From: Tolypothrix bouteillei VB521301
GTDB lineage: Bacteria > Cyanobacteriota > Cyanobacteriia > Cyanobacteriales > Nostocaceae
Assembly (NCBI RefSeq): GCF_000760695.4
Contig: NZ_JHEG04000001.1
Coordinates: 6,922,395-6,986,394, forward strand
Length of the DNA: 64,000 bases
Direction of reading: 5' to 3'
Positions 1 through 7,536 of the stretch are shown here, in pieces (within the stretch, counting starts at the first letter, position 1; every line of letters begins with the position of its first letter). The notes below the pieces were generated by a model, which did not search any database, was not told the DNA's origin, and was given only the letters and a program-made list of their open reading frames with translations. Position numbers and translations under genes: made by a program.

Positions 1-1012
1 CATTCCTCTAGTAGCAAACCCTGAAAAACCGCGACCATTCTGGAGTGTAATAATTCCCGTTTACAATCGCATTGACTATCTCCTCGAAGCTTTGGCGAGC
101 GTGTTGATGCAATGGCAAGGGGAAGAGGAGATGGAAATTTTGGTGATGGATAATGGCAGTACAACACCACTCTTTGAAATGGTGAATTCCATTGGGGGAG
201 GAGTCATCCGCTATTACAGAAACCCAGAAAATTTAGGTGTTATCACAAATCATAATATAGGCATTGCCCTGAGTCGCGGTCGCTGGATTCACGTGCTTCA
301 TGACGATGATTGTGTTCTTCCGGGTTTTTATTCTCGCCTACAACAGAGTTTAGAAGCGTGCCCTGATTCAATTGGCGTTGCTTGTACGGGTTTTGAATAT
401 ATCAACGAGGACGGAAAAACTATTCAGCCTGGAGAAGTCGTTTCTTTATATGGAGAGCATCGAGGCATTATGCACTCTTGGTTGTCCCACATTGGTGTAT
501 GTGGCTTAGTCACAATTCCCGCTATGGTTGTGCGTCGGACAACTTACGAACGATTGGGAGGATATTATCCAGAGTTACCTGAAATTGCTGATTGGGAAAT
601 TTTTAAGCGCTTTGCTGCTTTTTGTGATTGGTGGTACGAACCCGGTATCCTGGCATGTTACCGCGAGCATACCCAAAGAATGTCACCTGAAAATATGCGT
701 TCTGGAAAGATGGCAAGAGCTATCCGCCGTGCAATTGAGGTTTCTGAAACTTATCTTCCGGCTGAGCATCGGATTGAAATTACTGCCAAAGCTCGCCACC
801 ACAATTTCCACTATTGTTTGTCAAGGGCAAGTCTTCCTCTTAAAGCTGGAAATTTGACTGGAGCTTTACACGTACTTCAAGAAACCCTTAAAATAGACTC
901 TTCTCCACAAGCAGTGGCAAACTTATTCGCCTGGTTAACTCAAGATGAATTGGCTCCGCTGCGAGAAGAAATTGTTTCCAGATTGTTCTCATTACCTGTC
1001 AATAGTGTTTAA
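1..1012 (+). CDS. Family 2 glycosyltransferase (5' end outside window)
   Basis: The reading frame is open from the left edge, so the gene begins upstream and the first ATG inside the window (92) is internal. The visible N-terminus contains FWSVIIPVYNRIDYLLEAL, the classical GT-A nucleotide-sugar binding start of GT2 enzymes, followed about 75 residues later by the metal-binding HDDD. A later stretch with ELPEIADWEIFKRF is typical of the acceptor side. The last 100 residues are helical and not diagnostic. It should move a sugar from an NDP donor to a glycan or lipid acceptor on the cytoplasmic side. It lies 109 bases ahead of four sugar-modification genes on the same strand, which suggests one polysaccharide locus. 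Donor and acceptor cannot be told. Confidence 0.88.
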   Translation, partial: IPLVANPEKPRPFWSVIIPVYNRIDYLLEALASVLMQWQGEEEMEILVMDNGSTTPLFEMVNSIGGGVIRYYRNPENLGVITNHNIGIALSRGRWIHVLHDDDCVLPGFYSRLQQSLEACPDSIGVACTGFEYINEDGKTIQPGEVVSLYGEHRGIMHSWLSHIGVCGLVTIPAMVVRRTTYERLGGYYPELPEIADWEIFKRFAAFCDWWYEPGILACYREHTQRMSPENMRSGKMARAIRRAIEVSETYLPAEHRIEITAKARHHNFHYCLSRASLPLKAGNLTGALHVLQETLKIDSSPQAVANLFAWLTQDELAPLREEIVSRLFSLPVNSV

Positions 1013-1025
1013 AAATATTTAATAG

Positions 1026-1049
1026 AGGATTGCTATATATAGCAATCCT
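1026..1049. repeat. 24-bp perfect palindrome
   Basis: AGGATTGCTATA is followed directly by its exact reverse complement, 13 bases after the glycosyltransferase stop. In RNA it could form a hairpin and act as a weak terminator, although no T run follows. The half-site plus the next bases (CTATTTGATTTATAAA) matches the left end of the inverted-repeat element at 12149, so this is probably a collapsed or partial copy of that repeat. Confidence 0.75.
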
Positions 1050-1121
1050 ATTTGATTTATAAACAATACTTTTCCCTACCCCCTGCCCTCATGAAGTGTT
1101 TGTAATTCAAATAGGAGCTAT

Positions 1122-2477
1122 ATGACTTTAACTACCTATCATCTCTCATCAAAGTTTATGAACAAAAAAACAATAACAAATAACCAAAAATCTTATGGTG
1201 GCTGTCTCTTTTGTAGCTCTGAGTTAAACCATACTTTCGTAGATTTAGGTATGTCTCCTCCTTGCGAAAGTTATCGTAGTTTAGAACAGCTAAACGAAAT
1301 GGAGCCTTTTTATCCACTCCATGCTTATGTTTGTGAAAAATGCTTTTTAGTACAACTTCAAGAGTATATTCGTCCTGAAAATATCTTTAGTGACTATGCC
1401 TATTTTTCCTCTTATTCTCAAACCTGGTTACAACATGCCAAGAACTATGTTGACATGGCAGTAGAGCGTTTTCAATTAAACTATAAGAGTCAGGTAGTAG
1501 AAATAGCTAGTAATGATGGATACTTACTACAATACTTTGTTTCTAAAGATATACCTGCACTCGGAATAGAGCCAGCTGCAAATATTGCCGAAGTAGCCAT
1601 TAAGAAAGGTATTCCCACAGTCGTAAAGTTTTTTGGAGAAGAAACGGCAAGGGAACAATTGGCTAAAGGAAAACAAGCTGATTTACTAATTGGGAACAAC
1701 GTCCTCGCTCATACTCCCTATCTGAATGATTTTGTCAAAGGATTGAAAATTCTACTCAAAGAACAGGGCGTAATTACCATGGAGTTTCCGCATTTGATGC
1801 GATTAAAAGAAGAAAATCAGTTTGACACGATTTATCACGAACACTTTTCTTATTTTTCTTTCATAACTGTAGAAAAGATTTTTGCTTTTCATGGTTTAAC
1901 TATCTTTGATGTTGAAGAATTATCTACCCATGGCGGTTCTCTAAGGATTTATGCTCGTCACAATGAAGATTTTTCTAAACCTATTACCCAGAAAGTTTTA
2001 GAACTAAGACATAGAGAAGAAACATCTGGCGTTACAAATTTAGACTACTATTCTTCTTTTAGCGAACAAGTTAAAGAAACTAAACGTAAATTACTCGATT
2101 TTTTGATTAAAGTAAAAAGAGAAGGGAAATCCATTGTGGGTTATGGCGCTCCTGGAAAAGGAAATACTCTTTTAAATTACTGTGGTATCCGCACTGATTT
2201 TCTTGACTACACAGTAGATCGTAGCCCTTACAAACAAGGTTTATTTTTACCCGGAACTCACATTCCCATTTTTCACCCAGATAAAATTCAAGAAACTAAA
2301 CCAGACTATGTATTAATTTTGCCTTGGAATTTAAAGGACGAAATTATGGTACAGATGTCTTACATTCGAGATTGGGGTGGTCAATTTGTAGTTCCCATTC
2401 CAGAAGTTCAAATTTTGCTTAACAACAGATCTTTTAATAAGAATTTATCTTTTGAAAAACGGAGATATAAAAAATGA
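1122..2477 (+). CDS. Sugar C-methyltransferase (class I SAM, Zn-binding N-terminus)
   Basis: This 451-aa protein has the three-part build of NDP-hexose C-methyltransferases. Four cysteines near the N-terminus (C28, C31, C71, C74) match the Methyltransf_13 zinc site. A Rossmann SAM-binding motif, VVEIASNDGYLLQYF, lies around residues 124-138. The C-terminal Methyltransf_14-type domain carries IVGYGAPGKGNTLLNYCGI. The YHEHFSYFS segment is a family hallmark near the active site. The family methylates carbon of NDP-keto-sugars in branched deoxysugar synthesis. The start at 1122 is supported by AGGAG seven bases upstream; a second Met at residue 13 is less likely. It overlaps the next gene by four bases (ATGA), so translation is probably coupled. 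The sugar is not known. Confidence 0.85.
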   Translation: MTLTTYHLSSKFMNKKTITNNQKSYGGCLFCSSELNHTFVDLGMSPPCESYRSLEQLNEMEPFYPLHAYVCEKCFLVQLQEYIRPENIFSDYAYFSSYSQTWLQHAKNYVDMAVERFQLNYKSQVVEIASNDGYLLQYFVSKDIPALGIEPAANIAEVAIKKGIPTVVKFFGEETAREQLAKGKQADLLIGNNVLAHTPYLNDFVKGLKILLKEQGVITMEFPHLMRLKEENQFDTIYHEHFSYFSFITVEKIFAFHGLTIFDVEELSTHGGSLRIYARHNEDFSKPITQKVLELRHREETSGVTNLDYYSSFSEQVKETKRKLLDFLIKVKREGKSIVGYGAPGKGNTLLNYCGIRTDFLDYTVDRSPYKQGLFLPGTHIPIFHPDKIQETKPDYVLILPWNLKDEIMVQMSYIRDWGGQFVVPIPEVQILLNNRSFNKNLSFEKRRYKK

Positions 2478-3271
2478 AAGTTGTTTTGTTTTGTGGTGGT
2501 TTGGGAACGAGAATTAGAGACTATTCAGAAACCATTCCCAAACCGATGGTTAATGTTGGGTATAGACCGATCTTATGGCACGTCATGAAATACTATGCCC
2601 ACTACGGGCATAAAGATTTTATCTTGTGTCTTGGTTACAAGGCTGACACAATTAAGAGCTATTTCTTGAATTATAATGAATGGATTTCTAATAATTTCAC
2701 TTTATCAAATGGAGGTGATATTAAATTATTTAATCGTGACATTCAAGACTGGAATATTACTTTTGTAGACACTGGTTTAACTGCTAATATAGGTCAAAGA
2801 TTTAAGGCAGTTGAAGAATATTTAGAAGGAGAAGATGTTTTCTTAGCTAACTACAGTGATGGCTTGACAGATTTGCATTTACCTACTTACATCGATCATT
2901 TTTATAAAATTGATAAAATTGCGAGTTTTTTATGTGTAAGACCAAGCCAAACCTTTCACTTAGTTGACTTAGATGAACAAGGTTTGGTACGGGATATCAA
3001 AGATGTTAAGCATCGTGACATCTGGATTAATGGGGGATACTTTATTTTTAAAAAAGAAGTTTTTCAATTTATTAATCAAGGAGAAGAACTAGTGCTCGAA
3101 CCTTTCCAAAGATTGATAAAGAGAGAACAACTTTTTGCTTACAAGTATACTGGCTTCTTCGGAGTCATGGATACTTTTAAAGAGAAACAACAATTGGATG
3201 ATATGTATGCTCGTGGTGAAAGACCTTGGGAGGTATGGAGAGATAAACAACTAGAGGTATCTCGTGCATGA
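2474..3271 (+). CDS. RfbF-like sugar-phosphate nucleotidyltransferase
   Basis: The N-terminal signature GGLGTRIRDYSETIPKPMV is the nucleotide-binding motif of sugar-1-phosphate nucleotidyltransferases. The spacing and the segments FLANYSDGLTDL, WINGGYFIFKKEVF and GFFGVMDTFKEKQQLDDM match glucose-1-phosphate cytidylyltransferase (RfbF), and the 265-aa length fits. RfbF makes CDP-glucose from CTP and glucose-1-phosphate, the entry to CDP-linked dideoxy or branched sugars. That agrees with the adjacent C-methyltransferase, which often acts on such intermediates. The gene is coupled to both neighbours by 4-bp overlaps. No CDP-glucose 4,6-dehydratase is visible in this window, so the pathway must continue upstream or elsewhere. 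Nucleotide specificity is inferred. Confidence 0.85.
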   Translation: MKVVLFCGGLGTRIRDYSETIPKPMVNVGYRPILWHVMKYYAHYGHKDFILCLGYKADTIKSYFLNYNEWISNNFTLSNGGDIKLFNRDIQDWNITFVDTGLTANIGQRFKAVEEYLEGEDVFLANYSDGLTDLHLPTYIDHFYKIDKIASFLCVRPSQTFHLVDLDEQGLVRDIKDVKHRDIWINGGYFIFKKEVFQFINQGEELVLEPFQRLIKREQLFAYKYTGFFGVMDTFKEKQQLDDMYARGERPWEVWRDKQLEVSRA

Positions 3272-3921
3272 TAAGCATTAGTTTTGATAAAGCAGATTGC
3301 TCGGAGTACAAGATTCTTTGTTTGGGTGCTCATTGTGATGATATTGAAATTGGCTGTGGGGGTACAATCTTAAAGCTGATCGAAAAATATCAAAATATTA
3401 TCCTTTACTGGGTCGTTTTCAGTTCTAATGAGCAAAGAGAAAAGGAAGCACGTGACAGCGCTAATACTTTTTTAAAAGAAGTACAGACTAAAAAAGTACT
3501 CGTAAAAAATTTTCGAGACGGATTTCTTCCTTTTCATGGCTTAGATGTGAAAGAGTGCTTTGAGCAGTTAAAGAAAGAGTTTTCACCAGATATAATTTTT
3601 ACTCACTACCGCGACGATCGCCATCAAGATCATCGCTTAATTTCCGAGCTAACTTGGAATACCTTTAGAAATCACTTAATTTTAGAATATGAAATTCCAA
3701 AATATGATGGCGATTTAGGTATTCCCAATTTCTTTGTTCATTTAGATGAAGCATTGTGTTGCCGTAAAATTCAGTATATTCAAGATGCATTTATCTCACA
3801 AAAGAATAAACAATGGTTTACGGAAGAAACTTTTCGTTCAATTTTAAGGATTCGAGGGATTGAGTCTAATTCTCCGAGTCAATACGCAGAAGGATTTTAC
3901 TGTAGAAAAATCTTTTTTTAA
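3268..3921 (+). CDS. PIG-L/LmbE family deacetylase
   Basis: AHCDDIEIGCGG at residues 21-32 is the metal-binding motif of the PIG-L fold (AHxDD), and THYRDDRHQDHR gives the further His ligands (H113, H119, H122). The family removes N-acetyl groups from amino-sugars or sugar conjugates with zinc. The 217-aa length is normal, with no signal peptide, so it is cytoplasmic. The start overlaps the nucleotidyltransferase stop (ATGA). In this operon it probably trims an acetyl group from a nucleotide-sugar or lipid-linked sugar; the true substrate is open. Confidence 0.85.
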   Translation: MISISFDKADCSEYKILCLGAHCDDIEIGCGGTILKLIEKYQNIILYWVVFSSNEQREKEARDSANTFLKEVQTKKVLVKNFRDGFLPFHGLDVKECFEQLKKEFSPDIIFTHYRDDRHQDHRLISELTWNTFRNHLILEYEIPKYDGDLGIPNFFVHLDEALCCRKIQYIQDAFISQKNKQWFTEETFRSILRIRGIESNSPSQYAEGFYCRKIFF

Positions 3922-3952
3922 AAAAGGTTTTACATCATTAGGAAATTGACCT

Positions 3953-5284
3953 ATGCCTGAAGCTGAGCTATCAAAAACGATAACATTTTCCTATGACGAA
4001 TCTGATGATAACAGCATGGGAAATGAACTTTATCAATTCATCTGTAAGCTTTATCCAATTTGTCGCAGCATTACAGGAAATGGTACTCGCAAAACTCTGC
4101 AACTCCTTCAAGAAGATATTCCTTTAAAAATCCATGAAATTCCAACAGGGACTCAGGTTTTTGATTGGACTGTTCCTAAAGAATGGAATATCAAAGATGC
4201 TTATATTAAAAATTCCAAAGGCGAAAAAATTTTAGAATTTGCTAACTCAAACCTGCATATTCTTAATTACAGTATTCCAATTCACAAGAAAGTAAATCTT
4301 CAAGAATTAACAGATCATTTGTTTACAATTCCAGAACACCCTACTTGGATTCCATATCGGACTTCATACTATAAGGAAACCTGGGGATTTTGCTTAACTC
4401 ACCAACAATACTTGGAACTTCAAGATGACGAATATGAGGTTTTTATTGATTCTTCCCTTGAACCCGGTTATCTGACTTATGGTGAATACTTTATTCCTGG
4501 AGAAAGCTCAGATGAAGTGTTAATCTCTTGCCATATCTGTCATCCTTCACTTTGTAACGATAATTTATCTGGAATAGCGATCGCAGTTTCTTTAGCAAAA
4601 CACATTAACCAAGTTACGCCATACTATTCTTACAGATTTCTTTTCATTCCGGGAACTATTGGTTCAATTACCTGGCTAGCTTTAAATGAGATAAATGTAT
4701 CCAAAATCAAACACGGTTTAGTTTTGACATGTTTGGGTGATGCAGGAAAATTTACTTACAAAAAAAGCCGCCGAGGCGATACTGAAATCGATAAAATTGT
4801 AACTTATATTCTTAATAACACAACAAAAGATTCTAAAGTTATAGATTTCTTTCCTTATGGGTATGATGAGCGACAATACTGCTCTCCAGGATTTAATTTA
4901 GCTGTTGGTTGCTTAATGAGATCGCCACACGGCAGTTTTCCTGAATATCACACATCAGCAGATAATTTGGATTTTATACAACCCCAATACCTTGCTGATT
5001 CATTATCTAAATGTATATCAATATTATCTATCCTCGACAATAATAAGATTTATCTCAATCAAAATCCTAAATGCGAACCACAAATGGGTAAAAGAGGTTT
5101 ATACAAAGCAGTCGGAGGTTATAAAAATGATGAGCTAAATCAAATGGCACTTTTATGGGTTTTGAATTTGTCTGATGGACATCATACACTATTGGATATT
5201 GCTCAAAAATCCGGAATAACATTTGATGAAATCAAGTATGCTGCTGATGCATTGCTGAAACACGATTTGTTAAAAATTCTTTGA
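3953..5284 (+). CDS. Aminopeptidase-like (M28-type) protein with C-terminal winged helix
   Basis: The protein resembles the DUF4910/DUF2172 aminopeptidase-like family found in polysaccharide loci. Visible signatures are LYPICRSITGNGTRKTL near the N-terminus, a zinc-ligand region SCHICHPSLCNDNLSG, GYDERQYCSPGFNLAVG, and PEYHTSADNLDF with the late His. The last 70 residues look like a small winged helix (LLDIAQKSGITFDEIKYAAD). The fold suggests a zinc hydrolase, but no substrate is established for this group. An in-frame ATG at 4016 would shorten it by 21 residues and lies exactly before the conserved part, so the start is uncertain. AGGAAA precedes the first ATG. It follows the deacetylase by 31 bases. 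Confidence 0.78.
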   Translation: MPEAELSKTITFSYDESDDNSMGNELYQFICKLYPICRSITGNGTRKTLQLLQEDIPLKIHEIPTGTQVFDWTVPKEWNIKDAYIKNSKGEKILEFANSNLHILNYSIPIHKKVNLQELTDHLFTIPEHPTWIPYRTSYYKETWGFCLTHQQYLELQDDEYEVFIDSSLEPGYLTYGEYFIPGESSDEVLISCHICHPSLCNDNLSGIAIAVSLAKHINQVTPYYSYRFLFIPGTIGSITWLALNEINVSKIKHGLVLTCLGDAGKFTYKKSRRGDTEIDKIVTYILNNTTKDSKVIDFFPYGYDERQYCSPGFNLAVGCLMRSPHGSFPEYHTSADNLDFIQPQYLADSLSKCISILSILDNNKIYLNQNPKCEPQMGKRGLYKAVGGYKNDELNQMALLWVLNLSDGHHTLLDIAQKSGITFDEIKYAADALLKHDLLKIL

Positions 5285-5323
5285 GCTTTTGAACACAACT
5301 TGAGTACAATAGGTGGTAAAATC

Positions 5324-5560
5324 ATGGAACGCAAACAAGTTATATTTAAACGGATAGTTTCACCAGATGGTAAAACTATTGTTGACCTAAGAAGTATTGC
5401 CAAGACATCTGGCGATGGTCAAAATGAAATTCATCAAAATTGGTCAGTCGAGGATAATCAAATTCAGGCTAGTCAAAATATTTCCGTTAATATTTCATCT
5501 AGCGGTCACTCTGCAAAATCTTCACAGGCTGCTTCTATTTCTATCAACAAGCATCAATAA
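5324..5560 (+). CDS. Small Ser-rich protein of unknown function
   Basis: This is a 78-aa protein starting MERKQVIFKRIVSPDGKTI, with an alternating polar C-terminal half rich in Ser, Gln, Asn and Val (for example QASQNISVNISSSG). The ATG at 5324 has AGGTGG seven bases upstream; a longer reading from a TTG at 5300 is unlikely. There is no signal peptide, membrane segment or cysteine. Similar small proteins ending in Ser/Ala repeats are common in cyanobacteria, but I know of no function. It lies between the sugar operon and the RiPP genes and may belong to either. Confidence 0.5.
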   Translation: MERKQVIFKRIVSPDGKTIVDLRSIAKTSGDGQNEIHQNWSVEDNQIQASQNISVNISSSGHSAKSSQAASISINKHQ

Positions 5561-5678
5561 CAAAAACATGGATACTCTGTATCATTCACATGGTTTTTGA
5601 ATCTTAATAAGTTCAAACTGAAAACAAGACACCAAGCCTTAATAGCTATCTTTCTCACCGACAAGCCAGTTAATAAAA

Positions 5679-5713
5679 ACTCAAGAGTTCAGACACAAAT
5701 TGAACTCTTGAGT
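5679..5713 (+). terminator. 12-bp inverted repeat, possible terminator
   Basis: ACTCAAGAGTTC and its perfect complement GAACTCTTGAGT are separated by 11 bases and followed by TATATTTC. It sits between the Ser-rich small gene and the next precursor-like gene, so it probably ends the upstream transcript. The missing long T run leaves room for an operator instead. Confidence 0.55.
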
Positions 5714-5753
5714 ATATTTCAATCAACTTTGTTTTACACCTTACATTTTCACT

Positions 5754-6119
5754 ATGATTATTTCTGATTTAAGTCATCTGGAAACCACTTTTGAAGACGC
5801 TGCAATTATAGGTGGTAGTAATGGAATCTTATTCGTTGTTGGAGAAACAGCTTATGATAAGTTAAAAATCCTTAGCGCAACTGGCACAATCTCTATTAAA
5901 GAGTTACTTAAAAATGGTGTTATAGCTAAAGGTAAAGGTTTTGTTATAGCACTAGGCTCCGATCTAATTGATGCTACAGCTACAGTGAGTGTTTCTGGAG
6001 ATGCTGAAGGTACAAAAACTGTAATCAAGGCTGAGGGTTATTCTGCTGATAACAGTACTAGTGCGATCTCCATCAGTCAGATTACTGTAAAACCCATTAC
6101 TCTCGCTTCTCCAAGCTAA
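5754..6119 (+). CDS. Double-glycine leader protein (ISDL leader type)
   Basis: This 121-aa protein begins MIISDLSHLETTFEDAAIIGG, a short acidic leader ending in a Gly-Gly at residues 20-21, the sort cut by C39 peptidase exporters. The rest is rich in Ala, Ser, Thr, Val and Gly with no cysteine and ends without a membrane segment. The first nine residues are identical to those of the gene at 9518, so the two are leader paralogues with different cores. The exporter at 13328 is the likely processing enzyme. Whether the core is a bacteriocin, an adhesin-like peptide or something else cannot be read from the sequence. Confidence 0.62.
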   Translation: MIISDLSHLETTFEDAAIIGGSNGILFVVGETAYDKLKILSATGTISIKELLKNGVIAKGKGFVIALGSDLIDATATVSVSGDAEGTKTVIKAEGYSADNSTSAISISQITVKPITLASPS

Positions 6120-6160
6120 AAACACAATTTCGGCTTAATTGAATCACCCAGGATAGACAC

Positions 6161-6436
6161 ATGGAAGACAACAAAATATCTAACCATCAAATGGAAATTA
6201 ATGACCTAATCGATCTTGCCATTACTAATGCGGCGATCCGAAGAGGATTAGTAGAGGGAGAGGATTGTTTAGCTTTATCTGATGACGAAGCTACAAAAGT
6301 TACTGGTGGCGCGACAATTAGTACAGATGTAAAATCTATAAACACTAAGACTCCACCAACAGTAGCAGGGTTTAAACCAATTTGTCCGCCGCTTATAGTG
6401 GGACTGATTGCACAGGATTACAATAAACTTGCTTAA
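6161..6436 (+). CDS. Putative RiPP-type precursor with GG leader
   Basis: The 91-aa product has a helical acidic first half ending LALSDDEATKVTGG (GG at 49-50) and a 41-residue remainder rich in Thr, Pro, Ile and Lys with one Cys (FKPICPPLIVGL). That layout is the one of leader-core precursors. AGGA stands eight bases before the ATG. It lies 42 bases after the previous GG-leader gene and 49 before the Cys-rich protein, and reads in the same direction as the Nif11 precursor and radical SAM enzyme. No known modification motif stands out in the core. Confidence 0.5.
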   Translation: MEDNKISNHQMEINDLIDLAITNAAIRRGLVEGEDCLALSDDEATKVTGGATISTDVKSINTKTPPTVAGFKPICPPLIVGLIAQDYNKLA

Positions 6437-6485
6437 TTTTTTGCCTTCAAGTGTTAAAGATGCTCTTTCAATGGAGGCTAAATTA

Positions 6486-6956
6486 ATGGAAGACATTACT
6501 CCCAAGCAAACAACTCTTTGTCCTAGTGCTAGACCCGAATCCGTAAATGGTGTTGTCTTTGGCATAGTTGCTGGAACAGCGATCGCACCTCGTATAGCCT
6601 ATCTCAAAAAGCCCCTGCCCGTTACAGATGAACTGATGGCAAAGGCTACTGGATCGGTTACACCCGCAGAGATTTTCCGAACTGCAGCATCCTGCGCGGA
6701 ATCAGGCTGTCAGCATTTTGATGGCAAAGACTGTCGTCTATCAATGCGGATTGTCGAAAAATTGCCTGCGGTAGTAGAAGAACTACCACCCTGTTCTATC
6801 CGCCGAAATTGTCGATGGTGGCAGCAAGAAGGCAAAGCAGCTTGTATGCGATGTCCGCAAATTGTGACAGATAACTATTCTTCATCCGAACAATTACGTC
6901 AAGCAGCAAATCCTGCTACAGATCCTTCCATTAATTTTCAATCTTCATTGGAGTAA
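6486..6956 (+). CDS. Cys-rich 'nitrogen fixation' family protein
   Basis: This 156-aa protein (start chosen at an ATG with GGAGG about nine bases upstream; an ATG at 6471 and a longer non-ATG reading are possible) resembles a cyanobacterial family often labelled 'nitrogen fixation protein'. It keeps TLCPSARPE, AASCAESGCQHFDGKDC, LPPCSIRRNCRWWQQEGKAA and CMRCPQIVTDNY. Eight cysteines in these blocks suggest a zinc or iron-sulfur site, though no binding has been shown to my knowledge. No nif structural genes are nearby; the neighbour is instead a Nif11-leader precursor, 26 bases downstream. I infer a role in, or at least co-expression with, the peptide system. Confidence 0.62.
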   Translation: MEDITPKQTTLCPSARPESVNGVVFGIVAGTAIAPRIAYLKKPLPVTDELMAKATGSVTPAEIFRTAASCAESGCQHFDGKDCRLSMRIVEKLPAVVEELPPCSIRRNCRWWQQEGKAACMRCPQIVTDNYSSSEQLRQAANPATDPSINFQSSLE

Positions 6957-6982
6957 AACCTCATTCCCAGGAAAGAATCATC

Positions 6983-7405
6983 ATGTCCCTAGAAATTTTT
7001 GAAAAAGTCAAAGACTTTCTTGTCAAACTAGTTAAAGACGAAGCCTTCCGAACTCAACTCATGAGCGGGAAAGCGGAAGAAGTTAAAAAAGCTCTAGAAA
7101 ATGGTGGCTATAACTTTTCTCAACAAGAATTTGAAACAGCCGCTATTCAAATATTAGAGTTGAAAGAATTAGGTGAGTTTCACGAACTTAGCGAAGAGGA
7201 ATTAGTAGGAGCTTTTGGTGGTATTACAAGCATCAATGATAGAGTTATTCAACCATTATACGGCGTTATATATTGGCCTCCGAAAGGATGTCTAAAACCA
7301 TGTATAAAACCAAAGCCAATTGACCCGCAACCGATGTACGGCATAGTTATCGATCCACCCGTACAAGCGCTATACGGAGTCGTTGCTCCATCAGAACTAC
7401 AATAG
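6983..7405 (+). CDS. Nif11-leader RiPP precursor with three xYG splice motifs
   Basis: The 140-aa precursor starts with a Nif11-like leader (MSLEIFEKVKDFLVKLVKDE, then helical acidic sequence) that ends ELVGAFGG at residues 73-80. The 60-residue core holds three related units: QPLYGVIYWPP, QPMYGIVIDPP and QALYGVVAP, with Tyr at 93, 119 and 131. A two-Cys segment, CLKPC, lies between the first and second. Nif11-leader precursors with XYG motifs beside a radical SAM enzyme and a small partner are the substrates of splicease (PlpA/PlpX/PlpY, Pleurocapsa). There the Tyr is lost as tyramine and an alpha-keto-beta-amino acid is left. Predicted here: keto-beta residues from L92, M118 and L130. The product call is inference from motif and context. 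Confidence 0.85.
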   Translation: MSLEIFEKVKDFLVKLVKDEAFRTQLMSGKAEEVKKALENGGYNFSQQEFETAAIQILELKELGEFHELSEEELVGAFGGITSINDRVIQPLYGVIYWPPKGCLKPCIKPKPIDPQPMYGIVIDPPVQALYGVVAPSELQ

Positions 7406-7424
7406 CCCTAAGCTGACTTATTAG

Positions 7425-7530
7425 GGTTGTCATTTGTCATTGGTCAGTGGTCATTAGTTACTGGTCACTGGTGACTTATCTTTAAATTACAAACGACAAA
7501 TGACAAATGACAAACGATAAATAACAAATA
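7425..7530. repeat. Short tandem repeats with inverted halves
   Basis: Heptamer-like units (GTCATTTGTCATTGGTCA and, inverted, GACAAATGACAAATGACAAA) fill the gap between the precursor and the radical SAM gene and could fold back on each other. Such cyanobacterial tandem repeats vary between strains. The hairpin could lower read-through from the abundant precursor transcript into the enzyme gene. Confidence 0.7.
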
Positions 7531-7536
7531 ATTATT

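Noticed and set aside
6408..6485. Longer N-terminus for the Cys-rich protein
   Set aside because: It would start at a non-ATG codon inside the previous gene; a GGAGG site and an ATG at 6486 are better, just before the conserved TLCPSARP.
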